Positions 1 to 7,228 of a stretch of DNA of 11,863 bases are shown here, in pieces (the stretch's first letter is position 1; the number at the start of each line of letters is the position of its first letter). The stretch lies in NCBI GenBank assembly GCA_001953115.1, contig LSSL01000751.1, positions 1 to 11,863 of the forward strand, given 5' to 3'. The translations under genes were made by a program, and so were the position numbers. The DNA is from Smittium mucronatum (lineage: Eukaryota > Kickxellomycota > Harpellomycetes > Harpellales > Legeriomycetaceae). The notes under the pieces were generated by a model that worked only from the letters and a program-made list of their open reading frames with translations, made no database searches and was not told the origin of the DNA.

Positions 1-106
1 ATTGATTATTGGTCTTTTTTTGTTAATAAATGGTATTTTAATCAAATCTTCAAAAATATAGAAGTAAAAAAGTAAAAAAGATTGATTTGTTTATAGTTGT
101 TCAAAT

Positions 107-140
107 AATTTTATTTTAGGATGACTTCATTAAAAAATAT
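107..140 (+). repeat. Dispersed 34-base repeat, copy 1
   Basis: This segment aligns without gaps to 6076-6109 (25 of 34 identical by my hand count) and to 6404-6437 (25 of 34). Most differences from copy 2 are transitions. The shared core is AATTTT, then a variable stretch, then CATTA followed by purines. In all three places a GC-richer block begins some 20-90 bases downstream. The nature of the element is unknown, and in DNA this AT-rich part of the similarity could be chance. Confidence 0.35.
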
Positions 141-195
141 AATGAAAAAATATGAAAAAAAGAAAAATACGTGCAGAAAATAATATTATTCTAAA

Positions 196-555
196 ATAAG
201 CTCCCATTCCAGGCTACCGGCTGCGTTACTATTTAAAAGAGGTGCAGTTTACCAACCAAAAAACTCCCCCTATGAATGCTTAAATTAGTCTGGATTACTG
301 AAATTACGTTTAATTATGAATTAAGCACTTTTTAAATCAAAAATTGCTCATTGAGGCTATTTATATCCTATTCAGAGCCTTTTTCTAACAGAACTTGTAA
401 AATTAGGCTCCTATAAAACGTAGGATTTATCAATGTGAATTTTCTAAAAATAACTGTTAGACGATGAGGTCCGCCTAGCTATCAAAGGCAAATATTGACG
501 CATTGGTTCGATTAATATAATAAATTTTTTTACGATTTATGAAAGGGATAAATAA
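196..555 (+). pseudogene. Possible decayed coding frame, family unknown
   Basis: One plus-strand frame (codons beginning at 196) reads as protein-like blocks broken by about eight internal stops before a final one at 553-555. The best blocks are the 31-codon opening segment ending at the stop at 286-288, a piece containing SLFLTELVKLGSYKT, and LLDDEVRLAIKGKY near 466-507. All lie in the same frame with no shift needed, and the DNA here is visibly GC-richer than the surrounding sequence. I do not recognise the family. It could be the relic of a mobile-element protein or of a host gene, and it could also be chance in a GC-richer patch. No start codon or splice sites were assigned. Confidence 0.22.
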
Positions 556-3500
556 AAGGATTCTTTTCATAATGAAATAATTTAAATATATATAAATCTG
601 GTTTTTCTCTCAACGATATCAAATGAATCAATACCGAGATTTGATTCTCTTTTAATACATATATTATTTATTTTCTTTTCAGAACTTGCATTTTTTAATT
701 AAGAAAATTAAAATAGTTGAAAATTTATTTTTAAAAGTATGAAAATATCAATAATTATAAAAAATTCCATTACTTCATACCTCTCAGCGGTTAATATGCT
801 CCAAATAAATTAAAATTGGTTTTAGAGAGTGATTTTACCTTTGATCAAAGATGAATTATTTCTTTTATGAGGAACAAAAAATATTTGTCGTTAAAAAATT
901 CTTTGAATAAATTTTTATAAATTTTAATGAAAATAATTATATCAATATCAATTTATAGTAATTTCTACAAATTAAATTATAACCTCTATTTATCTTAGTT
1001 TCCATTTCAATATTTATAAAAATTAATAAATAATCAGTTTATAGTTCTGCTAGTTTAATTTATTTTATAAAAATAATTTATTTAGTATTTTTTCCACTGT
1101 TAAATAATTGGGTATATTTCCTAGGATTTGATATATGTATTATTTGAAATCGAAATATTAAAATTTATAAAAATTGCAAAAAATAGATGAATAAAATTTT
1201 CTAAAAAAAAATCTGAGTTTGAAATGAAAGCTTCATTTTATAAATCTTGGGTTTTTTTTATTGAGAAAATTCAAATTAAATTTCGAGAATATTAAATTTT
1301 TCAATTGTGTCTAAAGCATTTTAATATATATTAATATCAGGATTTTATCTCTATTTTCAATGAATAAGACGTTTTTTCAAGATGTTTAAGATTTTCAATA
1401 GAAAAAAAAAACAGATGGGATCTTTAAAAGATCAAATAAATTTTATAGTTGATGGAATTAACAATTTTTTCTTTATAAACAAAGTTTTATTTTTGAATAG
1501 ACTTTGTAATGGAAATTATATAAAATCCCCCAGAAAAAAAGTTTTGATAATTTACTAAATAAAATTTAATACCCAAATTATTTTGATACGTAATCTGATA
1601 AAATCCCGGGAATATTACATTATTATTGTTATTCATTAGGATATATTTCTATAAAATTCACCTATTATTAAGAAATTTTTATTTTTAAACATCAGCCCAA
1701 AATTACTCATATTCTAAATCGTAACCTAATAAATACAAAAAAGTAAATATAAAACAAGAATTTTTTTTTTCAATTTTTAAAAGTGTGAGATTTTTAATTA
1801 AAAAGCTACGCATATGAGAGTATAATTAAATAAAATAAGACATAAAAATAACACATTTTAATTTTATCATCTTTTATTATATTTTTAACACGATTAGAAG
1901 CATGCTAGTATCAATACTGATTTTTTTTTTAGGAGATTAGCTAATTTCTAATAGATAATAATACAAAAAAATTTAAATCAATTTTTCTTGAATCACTAGA
2001 CTGATATTATGTAAAAGATTATTTATATTTTATTTCTTTATTTCTTGAAATAAATCAGTGAAATCTTCAACTTTAAAAAAATCTATAAAATTATACTTTA
2101 TATAACCTAAAAAGTTAAATAATAGATTGAAATAGTCAAAAGTAAATCAGTTTTAAAAAAAGTTTATATAAAGCATTCATTTTTAAAGAAGCCAAGTGTT
2201 AATTATGGATTTTTGTATAAAAAAAGATTAATTTGCTGAATTTATGGTTAAAAAATAAATTTATATACCTTTTTATCCAAAAAGTGTATAGATTCAATAT
2301 AAAGTTTAATAAGTTATTTATTGGCCTTTTAAACGGCTCTCCGAAATGTACAAAACTGTGAAAGTGAATATGTTTAGTAACCCTATTTTCTAAAATTTTC
2401 AACTTTTTATCAATTTTCAAGGATTTTAAGAATAAATTCTGCGAGAAAAAAAAAAAGATTTATTTGATCTAAACAAAATTATTATATACTATTTTTGAAA
2501 TCCAACTTTTTTTTCTTCTTTACATTCTATTTGGGATTAAACAAATCTGACAATTTTTTTCCACGAATATATATGACAAAACAATCCGACAAATACATAT
2601 GCTTTTTATTAAATTTTTTTGCTTTTAAAATTGGGTTTCAAGGTGATTTTATTTTGGAATATTTAAATTAATTGCAGTACTTCATGCATTTACATACATT
2701 CCCACCTTTAAAAAGCCCAATATACTTTTTAATTTTAAAAAGACACTGAAAATAAACCAAACTCCAAAGAAAAAGGCGGAATAAGAATCCAACTATTTCA
2801 GTTTTTTTTAGAAAAAACTTTAGAGAATCTTTCAACATCTTTTATTTAAAAAAAAGGCATGTTTGATTTTTATAGAAATTGCAAGTTGTATTAAAAACAA
2901 ATTTTGAATAATATTTTATTCATTTTTATGAAGAACGGTTAGATTTGATTTTTATGGATTTCCATTTATTCAATTGAGGATAAATAGTTTTTTTAAGCCG
3001 GTTCAATGGGAAGTGATAAAAATACACTTCATGCCTGAATAAATAATGCAGGTTTCTTTTTTCGAATTTAGTGCCGGATAATATTAAGAGATTTTCGAAA
3101 TTAAACTGGGTTTGATTTTTTTTTATCCAAAATTGAAATTTTTCTTTTTTTTTAAAAAAAAAAAATCAAAAAATGATTAGAGTATGTAATTATTGGAATA
3201 AGAAAAAATGATATATAAACTGGTTGGATTAGGCCAATACATTTTTTAAAAAATGTTGAATATAAATTAATTTATGGGGAGAAGGTTCTATTTTAAATAT
3301 ATACTTTACCTACTAAGTTAACTATAGCTTTGGAATAGTCTTCATTTAAAGATTAGATATACTAAAAGAGTAAAAATATTAATAAAAGAGAGTATTACAT
3401 TAAAATTGTACTGATAATTACAAACTTTTATCCATTAAAAAATATGTGAGATTGAGCTAATTACATACTTAAAATAAACTCATATAAGCGTCCATTTACT

Positions 3501-3815
3501 TTACAAAGATCTCAGTGTTGCATCTATGAAAGAACATATGTATTTTTTTATTATTTCCAAATTTGGATTTTTCGAATATTGCGTTATTTTCATTTTTTTT
3601 ACAAAAAGGGATTTAGCCAAAATTTTCTACGCGAAAATAAACGTGAAATATACGAGTATTATGATAAAATGGTTTCAAAGGTCAATGAGTTAATGGATAG
3701 ATCATAATCTTGTCTAGTTTCAAATTTTTCAAAAATTGGATTTTTTTAGTTTGGGAATAGGAGATTTTCGCAATATTAAAAAAGTCACTTATTTGAATCA
3801 AAAATATTCATATAT

Positions 3816-3840
3816 ATTGAAATTTAATTATGATTTCAAT
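3816..3840. repeat. Small AT-rich inverted repeat
   Basis: The arms ATTGAAAT (3816-3823) and ATTTCAAT (3833-3840) are perfect reverse complements around a 9-base loop. It lies in gene-free DNA with no U-tract or neighbouring gene end that would make it a terminator. Hairpins of this size are expected by chance in such AT-rich sequence. Confidence 0.3.
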
Positions 3841-4196
3841 TTAATTAAATATTTTTAAAAAAATTATGATTATTACTTAATTTTATGCGACCAGATTTTC
3901 TTTCAATCTTTTTAATGGTATTTGTATGTTTAAGCTTTATTTCTTTTTTAACATGGTTTATGTAATTGATTAAAAGTATAATGGTTATGGTTAGAAGTTG
4001 GCCAAAAAATAAAGACGAAAATGCGTTGTCTAAATTAGTAATATATACATTTTATTTTCGTAACTGCAAGTTATTAAAAAGGAAATATGCTATTCTGGTT
4101 TAGATTTATTTATCATTGAATTATTATTTTAATTCAAAGATCATAGTTAAAAAAATTACAGACTCACGTATACATGAGAAAAGTGGATTGTTTTTG

Positions 4197-4212
4197 ATAT
4201 ATATATATATAT
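4197..4212. repeat. (AT)8 microsatellite
   Basis: Eight uninterrupted AT units lie in gene-free DNA. This is a simple-sequence tract of the kind that varies in length between strains. Confidence 0.8.
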
Positions 4213-4395
4213 TGGGTGAATTAGTAAAACACCATTTAATGAAAGTAGTTAGTTTAGTAATATTATTAGAGCCCAAAATAGCGAGTGATTTTATTTGAAT
4301 TTAATAAAGAAAGTAGTATTGAGGGATATTTTAAAATTTTCGACACAGTTAGTATAAGGATAATATACGGTTTTAAATAAAGACCAGTTTATGAT

Positions 4396-4413
4396 AGAAT
4401 AAATAGAATAAAT
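4396..4413. repeat. Tandem 9-base repeat, two units
   Basis: The unit AGAATAAAT occurs twice in direct succession. It has no visible association with a gene. Confidence 0.6.
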
Positions 4414-4674
4414 AGGATTGTTTGGTTATTTATGTGTAAATACGAAATATAAAAGCTTTTCATTAAAGATTTATAAGCGAGCCTTTATTGAAACCTTTTG
4501 ACGTAAGTGTAATAGTAGTTAAATCTCTTGAATTCCAAGAGTATAATACTGAAGCGAATATACTAGTTAGGAATGATATGTAAGAGGTCTAATTTTATTC
4601 AAGTGACATTTGAATGGGAGTTCAATATGAAGAGAGTATTTCTAAATTTTAGTTATTTAAAAGTCTTGTGTTTT

Positions 4675-4680
4675 TTTATT
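4675..4680 (-). terminator. Candidate poly(A) signal for VPS20
   Basis: TTTATT on the plus strand gives AATAAA on the strand that encodes VPS20. It lies about 100 bases past the VPS20 stop codon, a reasonable length for a 3' untranslated region. AATAAA-like words are common by chance in this DNA, so position is the main support. Confidence 0.4.
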
Positions 4681-4755
4681 GCAGTTTGTAATGACCATAA
4701 AATCCATTTAAAAGAAGAATAGTCGAATTAGCTGAGGGGGACAGCTCGTAAGAGA

Positions 4756-4780
4756 AGGAGGATGGAGGGGAGGGGGTGTG
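4756..4780. other. G-rich purine tract just beyond the VPS20 stop
   Basis: The plus strand carries five closely spaced G runs (GG, GG, GG, GGGG, GGGGG) separated by one or two bases, starting two bases past the VPS20 stop. In the VPS20 transcript this is a pyrimidine tract rich in C. The plus strand could form a two-layer G-quadruplex. Similar purine tracts occur past the end of MSH1 near 11365-11377 and 11536-11552. Confidence 0.5.
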
Positions 4781-4782
4781 AA

Positions 4783-5573
4783 TCATGCAAGTAGTGGTTC
4801 ATTTCTCTGGGATTCCGGCTCTGAATTATTATCATCTAATAAATCATTATTTAATTTCTGCCCAGACTCAGGTACAGCAGGAAGAGAGTCCAAGGTGGTT
4901 TTAGGAACATTGGGTAAACGATTGTTCAGATCATTGATGGATTCGCGCTGTAAGGATTCAAGTTCAACCATAACTTGTTCTTCGTCTTGACTAGTTAGAT
5001 TGGTTTGTAGTAGATCAGATACTTCGTTTTGATACTCGATGGCTTCACTGGTATCAGCTAGCAGTTTTTCGACGTTGTCCAAATTCATTTCGTTATTTAA
5101 ACTTTTAAGAACTTGAGTTCCCTGGTTTAGACCCTTTAAAACATCGCTTTGTATAACAGAAAATTCGATAGTTTGGAGTAGCTGTTGTAGGTTTAGTAAT
5201 TGATCGTTAGTTTTCTCGATTAATTGTTCTTGATATTTTTTCTTCTTTAAAGCCAAAAGAGCTTTGTTCTTATCTCCAGCTTTTAAGCATGTGATGGCTA
5301 TTTGCTTTTCTCTCTCTGTGACGATCAAAATCTATATAGCAAGTGAAATTTTCAGGAAAATAATCTCTGAATAAGTGATATAACATGGATTAGAAACGGA
5401 TTTTATAAATTCCTCTTCTATCCACTTAAGAGAACACTGAAAGGTAAAGTTCTCAAGAAAAGATTTGTACTTACCCTCTTTTGATACTGCTGTAGCTTAT
5501 CTCTCTGTGACTTCACATCTAATATGGCCTTCTCCTGTTCGGTTATTCTATTTTTGCTGTACGATGAACCCAT
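4783..5573 (-). CDS. VPS20: Vps20/CHMP6, ESCRT-III nucleating subunit
   Basis: Vps20 (CHMP6 in animals) sits on endosomal membranes, is bound by the ESCRT-II subunit Vps25, and starts Snf7 polymerisation for budding into multivesicular bodies. I read two exons: 5573-5475 (33 codons) and 5331-4783 (182 codons plus TGA), joined in phase 0 across a 143-base intron (GTAAGT...TATAG), giving 215 residues, close to the family's usual length. The start is set by MGSSYS, a typical N-myristoylation signal with Gly2 and Ser6, as expected for Vps20. Recognisable segments are AILDVKSQRDKLQQYQKR (16-33), the basic helix through KKKKYQEQL (about 62-70), EFSVIQSDVL, and an acidic DEEQVMVELE helix near 149-158. 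LPNVP at 172-176 matches the MIM2 motif that binds the Vps4 MIT domain, and a second LPAVP follows at 183-187. The adjacent genes are unrelated. Family assignment is firm; the splice junction is inferred. Confidence 0.93.
5332..5474 (-). other. VPS20: VPS20 intron
   Basis: A GTAAGT donor follows codon 33, and a TATATAG acceptor precedes the second exon. Removing it joins QYQKR to ILIVTEREKQIA in phase 0, which restores the unbroken basic helix seen in the family. The intron carries stops in the coding frame. A possible branch site, CTAAT, lies at 5393-5389 on the minus strand, about 60 bases before the acceptor. Confidence 0.85.
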
Positions 5574-5991
5574 TCGTAGTATTTGAATACTATAGTTTAT
5601 AATTAAGAAACTAAATAATGAGAGCTGATTCAGAAGACTAGAAATAGTGTACAAAAATCAAGTTTGAAAATAATCTGATAAGTCAAAGTAATATTTCTAG
5701 ACCTTTATATCCTTTAGAGCTCAAAACAATTTAAAATTCTATTGGCTCAATAAACCATCTTCTATTTGATAATACATGAAATTAATCCAACTATTTGATC
5801 CAATGCAACTAAAAAACACTTTTATTGGTGAAATATGATAGCCATTTTTGTACTACTGGCCCAAAAAGGGCTAAATCCATGAGGATTTTAACCGTGGCAC
5901 TGAGATGGAGTCAATATTGGCGGTTTTTTTTTGACATTTAATGCAAGACTATTGGCTATAAATAATCTAGATTTTTTTAAAGCGTGATGTA

Positions 5992-6051
5992 TGACTATTA
6001 TTTACTTTTTTTTTTTTTTTGTATCACGGAATTGACTATTATTTACTTTTT
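5992..6051. repeat. Pair of 19-base direct repeats with T-rich spacer
   Basis: The word TGACTATTATTTACTTTTT occurs at 5992-6010 and again, identical, at 6033-6051. The first copy continues into a long T run, the second into further ACTTTTT units up to about 6066. The structure looks like slippage or a short duplication. A related word, GACTATT, also occurs at 5948-5954. Confidence 0.75.
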
Positions 6052-6075
6052 ACTTTTTACTTTTTTGCATTACAG

Positions 6076-6109
6076 AATTTTGTTTCAAGATAACGTCATT
6101 AGAGAATGC
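6076..6109 (+). repeat. Dispersed 34-base repeat, copy 2
   Basis: Ungapped alignment to 107-140 gives 25 of 34 identities, with eight of nine differences being transitions; alignment to 6404-6437 gives 23 of 34. It ends a few tens of bases before the GC-rich island at about 6120-6360. Confidence 0.35.
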
Positions 6110-6403
6110 TAAATAGTTATCAGATTAATGCAGGTCTGTGAACTAAGCCGCTATTTGCTGTAAATCAGGAGGCTATGAGAAATTGTCTTTCCTGCTCTGA
6201 ATAGAACACATTTTGTATTCCAAATCTCAGAGGCGGCACCTCGTGCCCCCATTCTATTCCACACAACAACCAGCACACAACACCGACAATTCCTGTAACT
6301 GGGCGCATACCCCTTCAATTTATGCGAAACTACCCCTTTAGGTCCTGATCTTTCCTTGTTTCGGCAGATTTTTTTTTAAATTTTAATAGTTTTCGTGTCG
6401 TAA

Positions 6404-6437
6404 AATTTTAATGCAAGACAACACCATTAAAAACTAT
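6404..6437 (+). repeat. Dispersed 34-base repeat, copy 3
   Basis: It matches copy 1 at 25 and copy 2 at 23 of 34 positions. Its internal word TTTAATGCAAGAC (6407-6419) also recurs exactly at 5937-5949, making a possible partial fourth copy. It lies about 100 bases upstream of the start codons of the unnamed gene, so a promoter-proximal role is possible, but nothing more than position supports that. Confidence 0.35.
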
Positions 6438-6533
6438 ACTTTAAAACATGTCGAAAAAATAAAAATAAACATAGAGAAGATTATTGGTCCCTAACAAAAC
6501 AAGTTCTTCTGCCGGGCTACTTGCAACATAAAC

Positions 6534-6785
6534 ATGGGAAAATGGAGCAGTCTACTGGCCGGAAAACCCTCCCTCCCTTCCCAGGAATTGTTTCAAGTGA
6601 GCTTTTATTAACGAAACTTTAAGGGCTATGAATTAATCTCTTCTATTAACATATCAAAAATCTGCTGAAACCTTTAAGCTCCTGGTTAGAGCGCTAATCT
6701 AACTGGACTATTAAAAAATTATACTTTCCACCAAATACAGATTCTGATCGGCACTGCTCTCCCGCAATATTTGGAAAAGAGCTGA
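6534..6785 (+). other. Overlapping short frame from an upstream ATG
   Basis: An ATG at 6534, eight bases before the one chosen for the unnamed gene and also in good context (A at -3, G at +4), opens a different frame. Through the same splice junction (6596/6741, phase 0) it encodes 35 residues starting MGKWSSLLAGKP and ending at a TGA at 6783-6785. It could be an overlapping upstream frame that limits translation of the longer product, or the true start of a protein whose later frame I have misread. Confidence 0.25.
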
Positions 6786-7063
6786 AATCCGATTGGTTTT
6801 CGATCGTTGAACTTGTGCACCAGAAGAATATCCCAGACTACATCAAGCGGCTCTTCATTCCCTACTCCCGTTTCACGACAGGCTTTGTATGGTGTTTCTG
6901 CCATACAGTTCGCCGGTCCATCGTCTCTGCCACTCCAAACCAAGAAAAGCACAAAGTCTATGTTGATAATTTCAGTACAGCTTACTTTGAAAAAAGTACA
7001 CCTCTTAAACCCCCTCCTACACCTTACGTTCGGTTATTATACTCTTTGGAGATAAATCCATAA
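6542..7063 (+). CDS. Unrecognised protein of about 125 residues, two exons
   Basis: I do not recognise this gene. The second exon (6741-7063) is open throughout in one frame, is much richer in GC than its surroundings, and in that frame uses many C-ending codons (ATC, TTC, TAC, GTC, TCC), unlike MSH1. The first exon runs from an ATG at 6542 (A at -3, G at +4) to 6596, followed by a 144-base intron (GTGAGC...ATACAG) in phase 1. The product begins MEQSTGRKTLPPFPG and contains DWFSIVELVHQKNIPDYIKR, a short aromatic stretch TTGFVWCFCHTVRR, and a proline-rich tail PLKPPPTPYV. It has no clear signal peptide or long membrane helix. A second ATG at 6534 opens another frame through the same exons and yields only 35 residues. 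MSH1 starts 165 bases downstream on the same strand. The coding status is likely but unproven. The C-terminus could differ if there is a further intron. Confidence 0.5.
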
Positions 7064-7080
7064 ACAAAATTTAAAAAAAC

Positions 7081-7086
7081 AATAAA
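7081..7086 (+). terminator. Candidate poly(A) signal for the unnamed gene
   Basis: AATAAA lies 18 bases past the TAA at 7061-7063 and well before the MSH1 start, so the two plus-strand genes could be separate transcripts. In the alternative model with another intron (6996-7091) this site would be inside that intron. Confidence 0.35.
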
Positions 7087-7228
7087 AGTAGCCAATGAAT
7101 ATTCCCAAGTAGATTCGGGTACTGGGCTGCAATACCTGACCAATAATCAACAAGTGTTAAACCTTTTGCAGTTTTTCTAACCTTCATTCAAATCGAGTTT
7201 CAAATAAGTCGAGGCTTGTGAATATAAA

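Larger units (their letters stand above)
1..4737. other. Gene-free, AT-rich intergenic region
   Basis: No coding region could be supported on either strand here. The sequence is dominated by A and T with many homopolymer runs, and the open frames in it (for example the 73-codon minus frame at 2199-2420 and the 60-codon plus frame at 4116-4298) are low in complexity, rich in Phe, Ile, Asn and Lys, and resemble no family I know. No tRNA arm pattern with paired stems was found. The only patch of clearly different composition is about 196-500, described separately. The right end probably contains the 3' untranslated region of VPS20, which is transcribed leftward into this region. Confidence 0.7.
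5574..6533. promoter_or_regulatory. Divergent intergenic region with a GC-rich island
   Basis: This 960-base stretch separates the start of VPS20 (minus strand) from the next plus-strand gene and must hold both promoters. No certain TATA element can be picked out of such AT-rich DNA. It contains two 19-base direct repeats (5992-6051), long T runs, two copies of the 34-base dispersed repeat, and a GC-rich island at about 6120-6360. In that island the minus strand is open for 74 codons (6154-6375) without a usable start, and plus-strand frames are open only in short pieces. I see no gene here. The island may be untranslated leader, an unrecognised exon or a mobile-element fragment. Confidence 0.5.

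Noticed and set aside
498..520. B-box-like word GGTTCGATT suggesting a tRNA
   Set aside because: The last conserved CC is missing and the T stem does not pair.
2199..2420. 73-codon minus-strand open frame
   Set aside because: It is a low-complexity product rich in Phe, Ile, Asn and Lys, with no codon or composition contrast to the surrounding DNA and no family resemblance; such frames arise by chance in AT-rich sequence.
4116..4298. 60-codon plus-strand open frame
   Set aside because: It has no recognisable motif, includes the (AT)8 microsatellite within the frame, and has no support from composition.
4778..4990. 70-codon plus-strand open frame
   Set aside because: It is the antisense shadow of the VPS20 second exon, whose minus-strand product is clearly conserved.
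5879..5941. 20-codon frame starting MRILTVALRW in the divergent intergenic region
   Set aside because: It is too short to judge, with no splice donor or continuation that would make it a signal-type exon.
6669..6720. tRNA-like 5' half (GCTC...GGTTA...GAGC arm) inside the first intron of the unnamed gene
   Set aside because: The D-arm-like hairpin is present, but no anticodon stem, T arm or acceptor pairing could be found downstream.
6741..6800. Programmed frameshift at the TGA of 6783-6785, as in antizyme genes
   Set aside because: A +1 shift leads quickly to another stop, and a -1 shift has no canonical slippery heptamer; a second start in the other frame explains the reading more simply.
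6719..6952. 77-codon minus-strand frame opposite the unnamed gene
   Set aside because: The plus frame is longer, has a spliced start with good context and shows the stronger codon bias; the minus frame has no support of its own, though I cannot exclude it outright.
6807..7055. 82-codon plus-strand frame overlapping the unnamed gene in another phase
   Set aside because: It resembles a Ser/Arg-rich presequence at first but runs on without a protein-like body, and it is cut off from the upstream exon by a TGA at 6783-6785.
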